Below are positions 37,750 through 45,397 of a DNA stretch of 55,810 nucleotides, piece after piece; position 1 is the first letter of the stretch; the number at the start of each line of letters is the position of its first letter. Location of the stretch: IMG/VR virus record IMGVR_UViG_3300023184_005760, positions 1 to 55,810 of that record. One strand, written 5' to 3'. The stretch comes from a virus. A model generated the notes under the pieces. The model was given only the letters and a program-made list of their open reading frames with translations. It was not told the DNA's origin and made no database searches. A program made the translations under genes and the position numbers.

Positions 37750-38093
37750 GACAACTCCTTGATATGTTTACACTCGCCTCTAAATTTAAACCCTGAACAG
37801 GTGCATGACCATGAGCCACGCACTTCGTTCACGGTGTACTGGTCACCTTTAGATCCAGTTACTGTGAACACACGACCTTCGGGTTCTTCTTCCTTTAGTT
37901 TGGTCTTGAACTGCACAGAGTTCACTGCAAACTTGCGACCACGGGTATCAATGCGTATAGGATTCTTGAACACTTTGATCTCACCTGTACCAAATGGCCG
38001 GAAAGCATACATCTTGCTCTTGCCATCATCCAGCAAGTACACACCATTGGGGGTGGTATCCTTGTAGTCAGTAGTTTCAGCAAACCATTTCAT
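37746..38093 (-). CDS. SWIM zinc-finger protein (115 aa)
   Basis: The C-terminus WSCTCSGFKFRGECKHIKEL is a SWIM motif (CxCx(n)CxH), a zinc-binding module that contacts DNA or proteins. The first 85 residues are beta-rich (NGVYLLDDGKSKMYAFRPFG). It may be a small DNA-binding or recruitment protein. The start overlaps the stop of the 50-residue gene by 4 bases, so it belongs to the unit from the 38556 promoter. Confidence 0.85.
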   Translation of the reverse strand: MKWFAETTDYKDTTPNGVYLLDDGKSKMYAFRPFGTGEIKVFKNPIRIDTRGRKFAVNSVQFKTKLKEEEPEGRVFTVTGSKGDQYTVNEVRGSWSCTCSGFKFRGECKHIKELS

Positions 38094-38242
38094 TTGGCCA
38101 TGATCCTTGCTATGACTTCACGTGCCTCAGCAAAGTCTACAATTTCGGGTTCCTTGTATTCTGCTGGCTTGACCACAGGCTTGGGCCAACTCGTATAAGG
38201 TTGTGTCCAACTCATTTTAAACCAGTAGTCTTTGTCTTGCAT
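38090..38242 (-). CDS. Hypothetical protein (50 aa)
   Basis: From the ATG at 38242 (TAATG overlap with the previous stop) it reads MQDKDYWFKMSWTQPYTSWP, then KPVVKPAEYKEPEIVDFAEA and REVIARIMAK, Trp/Pro-rich and then helical. A longer frame starting at 38278 is rejected. The function is unknown. Confidence 0.65.
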   Translation of the reverse strand: MQDKDYWFKMSWTQPYTSWPKPVVKPAEYKEPEIVDFAEAREVIARIMAK

Positions 38243-38526
38243 TACATTGTCCAAAAAAGTTCTGAGGAGGGTGAGCAAGAGCGAGGAGTATTCACATCCT
38301 CTTGATATTCTTGGCCAGTCATAAGATTTGTACGGGTGACCATCTTGGGTTTGTAACTTTTGGTATCTATGATAGCAAGTTCAGATATGTTCCAACCTGA
38401 CTTGCGGCAAAGACGAGTACGGGTGGCCATTGCCGCGCCAAAAGTTTTGTATGCACGAGTTTTGTTTGGGCCGTCGTTGACAATAAGACCTGAACCTTTG
38501 CTAACAACATAATAACTATGACTCAT
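38242..38526 (-). CDS. Hypothetical protein (94 aa)
   Basis: The protein MSHSYYVVSKGSGLIVNDGP, then NKTRAYKTFGAAMATRTRLC and SELAIIDTKSYKPKMVTRTN, is a small basic alpha/beta domain. YKTFGAAxATRTRL resembles short early phage proteins. Its neighbour at 38591 has a related layout. AAAGGAG precedes the ATG. No function is known. Confidence 0.78.
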   Translation of the reverse strand: MSHSYYVVSKGSGLIVNDGPNKTRAYKTFGAAMATRTRLCRKSGWNISELAIIDTKSYKPKMVTRTNLMTGQEYQEDVNTPRSCSPSSELFWTM

Positions 38527-38555
38527 TGCGGGCTCCTTTTAGTTTCTATACAAGT

Positions 38556-38584
38556 ATTATAACAAATCGGGAAATTCTGGTCAA
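38556..38584 (-). promoter_or_regulatory. Sigma-70 promoter for the 38.5-37.4 kb unit
   Basis: TTGACC (38579-38584), 17-bp spacer, TATAAT (38556-38561), 29-base leader with AAAGGAG. Confidence 0.9.
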
Positions 38585-38590
38585 CCAGGA

Positions 38591-38842
38591 TCAATTGGCC
38601 ATCAAGGTGATTTGAACGTCGATGCCTTCGTGGGTAATGCCAACACCCACTGGGCGACCTTCTCCCCGAAAACTACTGTGTCTGCGATCGTAAGCCAATT
38701 TTTGGATTGCAAGGCGCAGAGCCGCACCATGACTCGCTGTGGCTGTTTTTGTGTAGATATCGTTGATGGTACCGTACATGCCAAAACCGTTGACGATAAA
38801 ACGAATTTTGGTGCTGTTACTAAATCCTGCTACGTGGCGCAT
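38591..38842 (-). CDS. Hypothetical protein (83 aa)
   Basis: The protein MRHVAGFSNSTKIRFIVNGF, then YGTINDIYTKTATASHGAAL and RLAIQKLAYDRRHSSFRGEG, ends GVDVQITLMAN-like. It resembles the 94-residue neighbour in size, basic charge and the TATAS/AxR region, so the two may be paralogues. CAGGAG precedes the ATG. The function is unknown. Confidence 0.78.
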   Translation of the reverse strand: MRHVAGFSNSTKIRFIVNGFGMYGTINDIYTKTATASHGAALRLAIQKLAYDRRHSSFRGEGRPVGVGITHEGIDVQITLMAN

Positions 38843-38874
38843 TTTGGGCTCCTGTTTTGTTACTCTATGTCTAT

Positions 38875-38903
38875 ATTATAGCAAAATGGGAAATATTGGT
38901 CAA
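38875..38903 (-). promoter_or_regulatory. Sigma-70 promoter for the 83-aa gene
   Basis: TTGACC (38898-38903), 17-bp spacer, TATAAT (38875-38880). The shared AGTAGTACTTTTT element lies 9 bases beyond the -35. Confidence 0.9.
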
Positions 38904-38927
38904 CCGGCAAAAAGTAGTACTTTTTGT

Positions 38928-38945
38928 GTAATACTCTAGTATTAC
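38928..38945 (-). terminator. Hairpin GTAATAC-TAGA-GTATTAC at the end of the glycosyltransferase gene
   Basis: A 7-bp perfect stem covers the stop codon. A near-identical hairpin occurs at 47800-47817. The T-run on the minus strand is short, so termination may be partial. Confidence 0.55.
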
Positions 38946-40015
38946 TTTATCAAGCCCTGCGAGTGTAGTAATTGCGCAACACAATCTGCTGATCGTTCCC
39001 AACTGAATGCATCACGTATGATAGAACTGTTGGCAAAGGCCCGAGTCTGTAGTTCAGGATAATTGTCTCTGGCAATTCTTAGTGCTTGTCTTATGCTGTC
39101 AACTCTAGGTTGTGCCCACTCTCCCCAGTTGCCATCTTCGGTGGGATAGAAAAACTGATACTCTTGGCAGGTAATGGGAGCCATGTCAAACTCCACAGGA
39201 ATTACACTAGATTGAATCGGTTGTAAAAATTCAGTCTGACCACTATGCATGGTTGTGATGATGGGCAGGCCCGCTGCCGCGGCTTCGATCAAGGGCAGGC
39301 CCCATCCTTCACCCTTGGAGGGCAACACAAACACATGACTCTGTTGATATAAATCAACCAAATCAGACTCTGGCACCGGTCCCCATAACACCCGAACATT
39401 ATTGATCCCTGTGGTTTCTAGCCAGCTAGAAATCTCGTTGTATTTTTCTGTTTGATTTGCAAAATGATCGCTCTTGACCACCAACTCCACGCCAGGGTCA
39501 TTGCCAAACTCTTGAATCCAAGCATATATGGTTTCTATAATGCTTTTTCTCAGTTCATACTTGCCGGCAATGAGATAACTCATGATAGGTGACTCCACTC
39601 GGGGTGCATACGGATGATATTTGGCACTGTTGACCCCTTCTGGAACCACGCGGCATCGATCAGGGTTGGCACCGTTGTCGATCAGGATCTTTCGCCCCCA
39701 CTCACTGGGCACCCACACTTGATCGGCTGCCAACATGGTACTCATTATCGTGGGAGGAACTCGAGTGCTTTCAAACACCACCCACTGTATGTTGGTGCCT
39801 TGATAGTGGTCCTGTATTGGCATGCTCACAAACGAGATGTTGATGTCTTCCGGGCGACTGCGTTCGACCCCAGCCCACAACTCATCTTGGTTATCGCAAT
39901 TGACTTCTTCTACTAGATCACCCAAATAACTCATGCGTCTGAGTGCATCAGCAAAATGGCTGTAATGTACACCTATTCCCAGGGTGTTTCTGTGCCCGAT
40001 CAATCTAATTTTCAT
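38942..40015 (-). CDS. Glycosyltransferase, GT4-type (357 aa)
   Basis: The C-terminal domain has HVFVLPSKGEGWGLPLIEAA and AAGLPIITTMHSGQTEF, the GT4 donor-binding region with the E-x7-E motif. The N-terminal domain starts with KIRLIGHRNTLGIGVHYSHF and has a Rossmann-like pattern with QVWVPSEWGR. Enzymes of this group use nucleotide sugars as donor with retention. The target might be host O-antigen, phage DNA or a lipid. The gene is alone on the minus strand with a divergent set of mini-genes; no Shine-Dalgarno is visible. Confidence 0.88.
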   Translation of the reverse strand: MKIRLIGHRNTLGIGVHYSHFADALRRMSYLGDLVEEVNCDNQDELWAGVERSRPEDINISFVSMPIQDHYQGTNIQWVVFESTRVPPTIMSTMLAADQVWVPSEWGRKILIDNGANPDRCRVVPEGVNSAKYHPYAPRVESPIMSYLIAGKYELRKSIIETIYAWIQEFGNDPGVELVVKSDHFANQTEKYNEISSWLETTGINNVRVLWGPVPESDLVDLYQQSHVFVLPSKGEGWGLPLIEAAAAGLPIITTMHSGQTEFLQPIQSSVIPVEFDMAPITCQEYQFFYPTEDGNWGEWAQPRVDSIRQALRIARDNYPELQTRAFANSSIIRDAFSWERSADCVAQLLHSQGLIK

Positions 40016-40061
40016 TGTTTAAAATCTCATGGTTTTTACTGACTATTTGTGACACTCATGG

Positions 40062-40069
40062 TAAATACT
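40062..40069 (+). promoter_or_regulatory. TAAATACT late promoter for the mini-gene cluster
   Basis: GGTAAATACTG lies 15 bases before the ATG at 40085, with AAGGAG between them. Confidence 0.55.
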
Positions 40070-40084
40070 GAGAAGGAGAAAAAA

Positions 40085-40255
40085 ATGTCACAAATGTTTA
40101 TTCAATTCATCGAACGTCTAGCCGAGATGTTCCCCAAGCAAAATTATCAATCCCGCTTGGAACAGTATTTAAGCACCAAATGCATAACCAGCGCATCAGA
40201 CGTGGAATACTGGCAACGTCAATATGACAAACAATCAGAAAGAAATTTTGCATGA
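40085..40255 (+). CDS. Hypothetical protein (56 aa), DUF3563-like layout
   Basis: From the ATG at 40085 (AAGGAG 6 bases upstream) it reads MSQMFIQFIERLAEMFPKQN, then RLEQYLSTKCITSASDVEYW and QRQYDKQSERNFA. An N-terminal amphipathic helix is followed by a YLSxxxxxxDVEYWxRxYD motif that resembles the small bacterial DUF3563 proteins. It overlaps the next mini-gene by 4 bases. The function is unknown. Confidence 0.72.
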   Translation: MSQMFIQFIERLAEMFPKQNYQSRLEQYLSTKCITSASDVEYWQRQYDKQSERNFA

Positions 40256-40347
40256 AACAAGTTCTAAAAGCAGTTTGGCGATTCTTTGAAGTTATTGGCG
40301 AGCATCGCTATCAACTGGCCAAGCGTCGCGGCCACGGAATGTACTAG
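40252..40347 (+). CDS. Mini-gene (31 aa), basic
   Basis: The ATG overlaps the previous stop (ATGA). It reads MKQVLKAVWRFFEVIGEHRY followed by QLAKRRGHGMY, a short amphipathic helix and a basic end. It is too short for a search by eye, but overlap, bias and length suggest a translated peptide. The function is unknown. Confidence 0.6.
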   Translation: MKQVLKAVWRFFEVIGEHRYQLAKRRGHGMY

Positions 40348-40348
40348 C

Positions 40349-40411
40349 ATGATCGACGCCCTGGTAACATTGTTCCGCTGGGCACGTGAGGGCTGGGAAG
40401 TTCATCCGTAA
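40349..40411 (+). CDS. Mini-gene (20 aa)
   Basis: The frame begins 1 base after the previous stop and encodes MIDALVTLFRWAREGWEVHP. The amphipathic helix and Trp/Arg pairs resemble the 31-residue neighbour. No Shine-Dalgarno is present, so translation would need coupling. It runs into the 3' end of the convergent gene by 10 bases. This is the least certain of the three. Confidence 0.35.
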   Translation: MIDALVTLFRWAREGWEVHP

Positions 40412-40821
40412 ATCCAACCAAAATTTTTAATTTTGTGTATCCAGGTGAACACCGGCACTGAAAATTCCAGGCGATAAACGCCATTCCAGCCCAGGTATCC
40501 CTGTCCTGGCAGTGGAGATGTCCGGTTGGAATAATGAGCAGGATATTCCGGATAATACATTCCGGCCCAGACAAACTTGGAATCTGAGATCCCAAAGAAA
40601 CTGATCGATTTTACAATCACTGCGGTGTCAGGATCATGATCCTGTTTTTCAAAATGTTCCACTGAAAGATACCCACTGTCTACGGCATCAAACTCAAAAC
40701 TAAAGTCAGTTTCTGTGATCAGTTTCAGCAGTTGTCCTTGTCCGTTGGCGTCTATGATCACCCAAGGTTGCCCCACAGGCTCAAGAGTCACACGCATTTT
40801 CACCGGGTATTCAGTAGGCAT
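40402..40821 (-). CDS. Hypothetical beta-rich protein paired with a radical SAM gene (139 aa)
   Basis: The protein [20 protein letters not shown], then IIDANGQGQLLKLITETDFS, AVIVKSISFFGISDSKFVWA and GMYYPEYPAHYSNR, looks like a jelly-roll or carbohydrate-binding sandwich. It overlaps the 3' end of the radical SAM gene by 11 bases, so the two are probably made together. It might be the substrate or partner of the enzyme. I do not recognise the family. Confidence 0.7.
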   Translation of the reverse strand: MPTEYPVKMRVTLEPVGQPWVIIDANGQGQLLKLITETDFSFEFDAVDSGYLSVEHFEKQDHDPDTAVIVKSISFFGISDSKFVWAGMYYPEYPAHYSNRTSPLPGQGYLGWNGVYRLEFSVPVFTWIHKIKNFGWIYG

Positions 40822-42112
40822 ACTGTGTCCATATTTGAGTTAGTTCAGGATATAATGATCTAGCATCATATCCATAAACCTGATCCCACTTGCGACAGTG
40901 TTCCACCATGAGTTTCAATTGTGCATCTGCATCTGGTGGTTGATCAGTTGACAACAACTGCAAACACATTTCGGCCTGACGTTTGATTGCCACTTGAAAA
41001 TTGTGAGGGTCATTGGCATTGAAATCATCTGTGGCATTGATTGAATTCAATTGATCAATCAACTGCTGGTATTCAACAGCATACTGCTGTTTGACTGCTG
41101 ACGGCAGATTCACAGCATATAAAAATTTTGGATCGTAGCACAAATTGGATCTAACCAATAACTCATGCTCCAGAGCATACTTCAACAGTGTGTGGTAGTA
41201 GCCTATTGACAGCAAACTGGGTGCCGAACGCAGGGTCACTGTGATATTGGACTTGTTGCACAAATCTCGATAACTTTGGATATTTTTTAATACCTGGGCT
41301 GTGTTGGTGCCTTGCCTTTGATATGCGTTATGATCTGTAACAGTTTCAATGCTGATTTCAATTCCAACCCGTTTGAATTGTTTCAACTTGTGGATCAGGT
41401 CAGGTCGGAACACTGTGCCATTGGTCACAAAACTAAAACACAAATCAAACTTTTTGTGTGCAATCATGGTGTCCACCAAGTTTTCAAGGCGATCGGTCAA
41501 CAGGGTTTCACCACCCATGAAGTGAATGTTGTTTAAATTTTGAATAGTCAATATCTGTTGAACAAAATTGTTCCAGACTCGAGGATCACGAGTCCAATCC
41601 ACTCCCAGATATTTTTTGCTTTCTGTGATTCCCCATTGTACCTGTTGCGACGCAATGGTACTGCTGGCATTGGGCTGACACATTTTGCAGGCTAGATTAC
41701 AAAAATTGCCAAGATTGACGTGCAAGTCAATAGGCATGGTATCAGTAACACCGTTATTGCTGTACTCAAAGTGCTTGCGACTGGGACTTTGCAGATAACT
41801 TTGATCAAAGGCCTGTGCAAAAATCACACTCTTTTGATTTTCCTTGATGCGTTTGCTGTAACTTCCGTGTTGCTCTTCTAGATAACAAACCTTGCAAGGA
41901 GATATTTTTTGTATGCCTTGGATGCCTTGTCTAAACTCACGCACAGGTTCACTGTTGTACCATTGCTCAATGGTCATGTTGGAGATGTTGTACTGCCGAT
42001 CAGTGGCCGGATACAGCCGATGGTCCTCGCTACAACATATACCAAAACTACCGTCCCAGTATATTTGTAGACCGTACCAAGGTACATTGCAAAAAATATT
42101 TTGATTAGGCAC
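40811..42112 (-). CDS. Radical SAM protein with N-terminal SPASM-like domain (433 aa)
   Basis: An N-terminal cysteine domain has C8, C26, C27, C73 and C76 ([20 protein letters not shown], then [10 protein letters not shown]). The radical SAM core begins at C138-x3-C142-x2-C145 ([15 protein letters not shown]), with HFMGGETLL (about 196), FVTNGTVF (about 233) and GIEISIETV (about 254). This is the same auxiliary-cluster-first order as in the 2645 gene. The last 90 residues are helical. The substrate is unknown. It overlaps the ClpP stop by 8 bases on one side and the 139-residue gene on the other. Confidence 0.9.
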   Translation of the reverse strand: MPNQNIFCNVPWYGLQIYWDGSFGICCSEDHRLYPATDRQYNISNMTIEQWYNSEPVREFRQGIQGIQKISPCKVCYLEEQHGSYSKRIKENQKSVIFAQAFDQSYLQSPSRKHFEYSNNGVTDTMPIDLHVNLGNFCNLACKMCQPNASSTIASQQVQWGITESKKYLGVDWTRDPRVWNNFVQQILTIQNLNNIHFMGGETLLTDRLENLVDTMIAHKKFDLCFSFVTNGTVFRPDLIHKLKQFKRVGIEISIETVTDHNAYQRQGTNTAQVLKNIQSYRDLCNKSNITVTLRSAPSLLSIGYYHTLLKYALEHELLVRSNLCYDPKFLYAVNLPSAVKQQYAVEYQQLIDQLNSINATDDFNANDPHNFQVAIKRQAEMCLQLLSTDQPPDADAQLKLMVEHCRKWDQVYGYDARSLYPELTQIWTQYAY

Positions 42113-42698
42113 GTCGATCGAGTATTTTATCCACTAGTCCATAATCCAAGGCTTCTTGAGCTGACATAAAGAAATCACGTTCCATGTCTGCTGATAATTG
42201 CTCAAAGGTCTTGCCCTTGCTGTTGTGCTTGACATAGATCGTGGTCAGATACTCTTTCATCTTTTGGATTTCTCTTGCTTGGATTTGGATGTCTGTGGCT
42301 TGTCCATGAGCACCGCCCGATGGTTGGTGAATCATGTGTCGGGCATGGGGCAGGATCATGCGCTTGCCCGCGGCTCCTGCTGTACTTAGCAGACTTCCCA
42401 TGGAGCAGGCCTGTCCCATCACAATGGTCTGCACATCACACTTGATAAACTGCATGGTATCATAGATAGCCATGCCTGCTGTTACTGATCCACCCGGGCT
42501 GTTAATATATAGACTGATATCTTTGTCTGGATTATCACTTTCCAAAAACAACATTTGTGCTACCAGCAAACTGGCTGTGTGTTCCGATACTTCTGTGTCC
42601 AGCATGATCACACGGTCTTTGAGCAATCGGCTGTAGATGTCATAACTGCGTTCACCTTTTGAGGTTTGTTCAAGCACAATTGGCACTAGATTTGGCAT
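42105..42698 (-). CDS. clpP: ATP-dependent Clp protease proteolytic subunit (ClpP)
   Basis: The 197-residue protein is canonical Clp[38 protein letters not shown], the catalytic Ser99 in GQACSMGS, His124 in [10 protein letters not shown] and Asp171 in [13 protein letters not shown]. It forms a 14-mer chamber and needs a ClpA/ClpX partner, probably from the host. AAGGAG lies 6 bases before the ATG at 42698. An upstream promoter TTGCTT-17-TATACT overlaps the divergent head-internal gene start. It could process phage or host proteins; a second, divergent ClpP-like gene is at 44762. Confidence 0.95.
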   Translation of the reverse strand: MPNLVPIVLEQTSKGERSYDIYSRLLKDRVIMLDTEVSEHTASLLVAQMLFLESDNPDKDISLYINSPGGSVTAGMAIYDTMQFIKCDVQTIVMGQACSMGSLLSTAGAAGKRMILPHARHMIHQPSGGAHGQATDIQIQAREIQKMKEYLTTIYVKHNSKGKTFEQLSADMERDFFMSAQEALDYGLVDKILDRRA

Positions 42699-42721
42699 GG
42701 GGTCTCCTTGTTGAAAGCATA

Positions 42722-42750
42722 AGTATAACAATATTCTTGGAAAAAAGCAA
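42722..42750 (-). promoter_or_regulatory. Sigma-70-like promoter for clpP
   Basis: TTGCTT (42745-42750), 17-bp spacer, TATACT (42722-42727). It overlaps the start of the divergent 42750 gene. Confidence 0.6.
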
Positions 42751-44357
42751 TGCGTGACCTACTCAATTTACTCGACAATGTACTAACTGAAGAAAAACTT
42801 GCCTTCAAGGAACTGGGTCCTAAAAAGATGTCTTCTGTTGTGAACCCAAAAACCAAAAAACCATTTACTCGTGCTGAATTATTTTTGTACAAAGTCAAGA
42901 ACAATTTGCCTTTTGAACTGGTTGCTGGTGGCACCGTTGTCATTAACCCCAAAGAAGCGCGAAATGTCGCGGCATGGTTGGCCACTGGCCCCACAGGAAC
43001 CATAGAGATGAGTACTGCAGATGGCGGCACAGTAAAAAATACCGGCCTACAAAAGACCGTGGAGTTTGGCAGCAAAGAAGCCGAAAATATCAAAATCAAG
43101 CCCAGTGATATTTTCCAAACAGACCCCGAAACTGAAATTGCCGATCTAGGCAACAATATTGATACCCTGTTACAAGCCGGAGGATTTCCAGCCTCAGAGA
43201 TGTATAACAAGATTGCCAACAACCCTGCCTTAGTAAACATGGGACAAATAGGTGATGCGGTGATCTACATGGCCAATCAAGCCAATCATGGACAGATTCC
43301 AAAGTTTCCAGACAATCTCAACCAAGATCAAATCAAGGCAATTGAATTATACGCCAGTGAATATCTTGGTGCCCTGGGCTTGGTCAGTGGTGCAGTACCA
43401 TTCATGCGTGGCAGTCGAGAAGAGTTTGAAGGATTCGTGGGCGGCGATCTCAAAGACATGATCATGTTTTTCCCCAAGGCATCCAACAATCCCCTGGCAG
43501 ATAGTTTTAGTGTTGTGAATGATCAAACTGGTCATGCTGTCAAAATTTCCAGCAAGGCCGCTGGCAAAGGTGCCCCACCAAGCCTGGGCAGTATGAAGTT
43601 TCCAGATGATGTTCGGGAAAAATATCCCGAAGCCACTGCTTTCTTGGACCGAGCACAAGACTCATCATTGAGTGCATTTACACAACCATTTGAATTGATG
43701 AACTATTTGTATGAAATCAATCCTAACAAAATTCCCAAAGCCTATCGCAGTCTCATGCCGTTTACTCCAGAGTTACAAGCCAGGCTTGAAAGCAATTTCA
43801 AAGGTGGCAAGCCCGTTCCGCAAACAATCATGGACAAATTTAAAAAACAGTTGGGTGAAAAAGTTCGCAATGGTGATGCCACAGATGGTGGCAAAGCATG
43901 GTATGCTGTGATTCAAGACATGATGCGAGCCGTTAACACTGATCGCGCTGTGCCTGAACTACGTGCCGCATTGATTGAGAGCCTGGGTTACAACTTTGTT
44001 CAGTTGTACTCCAACGTCAAGGGTGACCGACTGGTAACCGAAGCGTTTTGGCCTGCAAAGATTAGTGGACAGGTCAAACTCAAATCAAAAGGATCCGCTG
44101 GTGAACTCAAAGGCAAGATGAGTGTGGAAATATCGCCCGGTGGTGAGGACTTGTATAACCCTTATGACCTTGGAGACAAACGTGGTGACCTTGGCAGTAT
44201 TGATGACGGCGATGCGGCCGACATGGATACTGATGATTATGACAAAATCACCAACGCACCAAGGCTGAAAGGGCCCGGAGCCAAGGCAGCCAGACAAGCC
44301 CAACAGCCAGACTTTGATGAAAAAACTCTAGGACGCAAGAAAAAAGGCGGTGGTTAA
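42750..44357 (+). CDS. Putative head-internal/virion protein with targeting N-terminus (535 aa)
   Basis: The N-terminus [20 protein letters not shown] resembles a capsid-targeting peptide with a possible prohead-protease site after LTE (12-14). The body is soluble and Asn/Pro-rich ([40 protein letters not shown]), ending in an acidic then basic tail ([14 protein letters not shown] ... GRKKKGGG). I do not recognise the fold. Size and N-terminus suggest an internal head protein that is injected with the DNA, like T4 Alt or internal proteins. The Shine-Dalgarno is weak. It is convergent with the 44354 gene, overlapping its stop. Confidence 0.65.
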   Translation: MRDLLNLLDNVLTEEKLAFKELGPKKMSSVVNPKTKKPFTRAELFLYKVKNNLPFELVAGGTVVINPKEARNVAAWLATGPTGTIEMSTADGGTVKNTGLQKTVEFGSKEAENIKIKPSDIFQTDPETEIADLGNNIDTLLQAGGFPASEMYNKIANNPALVNMGQIGDAVIYMANQANHGQIPKFPDNLNQDQIKAIELYASEYLGALGLVSGAVPFMRGSREEFEGFVGGDLKDMIMFFPKASNNPLADSFSVVNDQTGHAVKISSKAAGKGAPPSLGSMKFPDDVREKYPEATAFLDRAQDSSLSAFTQPFELMNYLYEINPNKIPKAYRSLMPFTPELQARLESNFKGGKPVPQTIMDKFKKQLGEKVRNGDATDGGKAWYAVIQDMMRAVNTDRAVPELRAALIESLGYNFVQLYSNVKGDRLVTEAFWPAKISGQVKLKSKGSAGELKGKMSVEISPGGEDLYNPYDLGDKRGDLGSIDDGDAADMDTDDYDKITNAPRLKGPGAKAARQAQQPDFDEKTLGRKKKGGG

Positions 44358-44740
44358 TCTGTATTGTCGTTAGCGGCCACGTATGCCGCATGTACAAAAT
44401 CTTCTGTGTCTGGGTGTGTGCCACCTATTTTCCAATCCTGGCCAGGAATACCGTCGCGGTCGGGATATATGGTAGCAATAAGTCCATTACCAAATTCCAA
44501 AGTCCATGTGTTATTTTCGCCACATGGGCCAAATGCAAATTCCAACTGCTTCGTAGGTGCTCTCAATGAGCCTTGAAGTGATGTGCGATTTCCTTTTGTT
44601 CCGGGATCGTCACTAATATTCATCACATCAGTTACGTCAAATTTGGGTAGATAGCGTTTATCGCGTTGTAGTCTGCCAAGCATTCCATCTTCTGCTTCCT
44701 TGATAATATCAATGTAGTTTCTTAATAAATCTGTGCTCAT
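44354..44740 (-). CDS. Putative head-internal protein with targeting N-terminus (128 aa)
   Basis: The start MSTDLLRNYIDIIKEAEDGM matches the same N-terminal style as the genes at 20947 and 42750, with an IKE site (13-15) before EAED. The folded part has SLRAPTKQLEFAFGPCGENN, WTLEFGNGLIATIYPDRDG and DFVHAAYVAAND, a beta-rich domain. GGAG lies 7 bases before the ATG and TAAATA is 23 bases upstream. I infer packing into the head, but no function is visible. Confidence 0.62.
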   Translation of the reverse strand: MSTDLLRNYIDIIKEAEDGMLGRLQRDKRYLPKFDVTDVMNISDDPGTKGNRTSLQGSLRAPTKQLEFAFGPCGENNTWTLEFGNGLIATIYPDRDGIPGQDWKIGGTHPDTEDFVHAAYVAANDNTD

Positions 44741-44761
44741 AGTATCTCCAAACGATTGTTT

Positions 44762-45349
44762 TTATTTACCATGACTCATTACACTAATATCATCGCAGAT
44801 GCCCAGTGCTAGGGCTTCTGATGCACTCAGCCAAACGTCTTGTGGTGGCAACAAGTTGTTGCGTATTTCTTCCCGGCCCAGTCCTGTACACAATTCATAG
44901 TGTGCAATCATTCGAGCCTGGGTGAGTTCAAACTCACGCATGGTAGCAAACAACTCATGTGCCTTGCCTTCATTGTACCAGGAGAATTGATGGCTTAGAA
45001 TTGAAGTATTGGGTGTGAGCACTCGGCGTCCGTGAGTGCCAGAAATAAAGATCAACAATCCTGCTGATGCAATGGTTCCCAACCCCACAGTTTTAACTGG
45101 AATCTGCGAACTCATCATCACATCAATCAAGGCAAATGCTGAACCCATGTCTCCACCATTGGAGCAGATCATCAGCAACAATTCTTTTTTCTTTTTTTTG
45201 GTCACATAGTTTTCGTAAAGTAACCATTCCACAACTGGTTTGATACTTTCATCATCCACGTCGCCCATGAAAACATACATGCCAGTGTCGGCAAGTGCTT
45301 GGGCGTGAGTTTGTTCTGTTTGGGTAGTTTCAATTATTGGCATGATCAT
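44762..45349 (-). CDS. Divergent ClpP-like serine protease (195 aa)
   Basis: The ClpP/crotonase-like fold is shown by MYVFMGDVDDESIKPVVEWL, MICSNGGDMGSAFALID, the nucleophile region GLGTIASAGLLIFISGTHGR and the histidine region ILSHQFSWYNEGKAHEL. The Ser in IASAG and the His in SHQFS are in place. It differs strongly from the other ClpP, so it may be an inactive partner subunit or a prohead-type protease. Two in-frame ATGs (45349, 45343) are possible. The leader has a hairpin and a full TATAAATA promoter and no good Shine-Dalgarno. Confidence 0.85.
   Translation of the reverse strand: MIMPIIETTQTEQTHAQALADTGMYVFMGDVDDESIKPVVEWLLYENYVTKKKKKELLLMICSNGGDMGSAFALIDVMMSSQIPVKTVGLGTIASAGLLIFISGTHGRRVLTPNTSILSHQFSWYNEGKAHELFATMREFELTQARMIAHYELCTGLGREEIRNNLLPPQDVWLSASEALALGICDDISVMSHGK
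44763..44768 (-). promoter_or_regulatory. TAAATA late-type box for the 44354 gene
   Basis: GGTAAATAAAAA on the minus strand, 22 bases before the ATG at 44740. It overlaps the stop codon of the ClpP-like gene. Confidence 0.45.
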
Positions 45350-45360
45350 AAAAGAGAAAA

Positions 45361-45382
45361 AGCGGTGTTTTTGGCACCGCTT
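45361..45382 (-). terminator. Terminator of the LPP20-like gene, inside the ClpP-like leader
   Basis: A 7-bp GC-rich stem, AGCGGTG with CACCGCT, is followed on the minus strand by TTTTTCTCTTTT. It sits downstream of the 45384 late promoter, so late transcripts must pass through it. Confidence 0.7.
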
Positions 45383-45383
45383 C

Positions 45384-45391
45384 TATTTATA
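45384..45391 (-). promoter_or_regulatory. Full TATAAATA late promoter for the divergent ClpP-like gene
   Basis: The minus strand reads GTATAAATAGAA, matching the T4 late consensus, 34-40 bases before the two possible ATGs. Confidence 0.65.
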
Positions 45392-45397
45392 CGCCGT

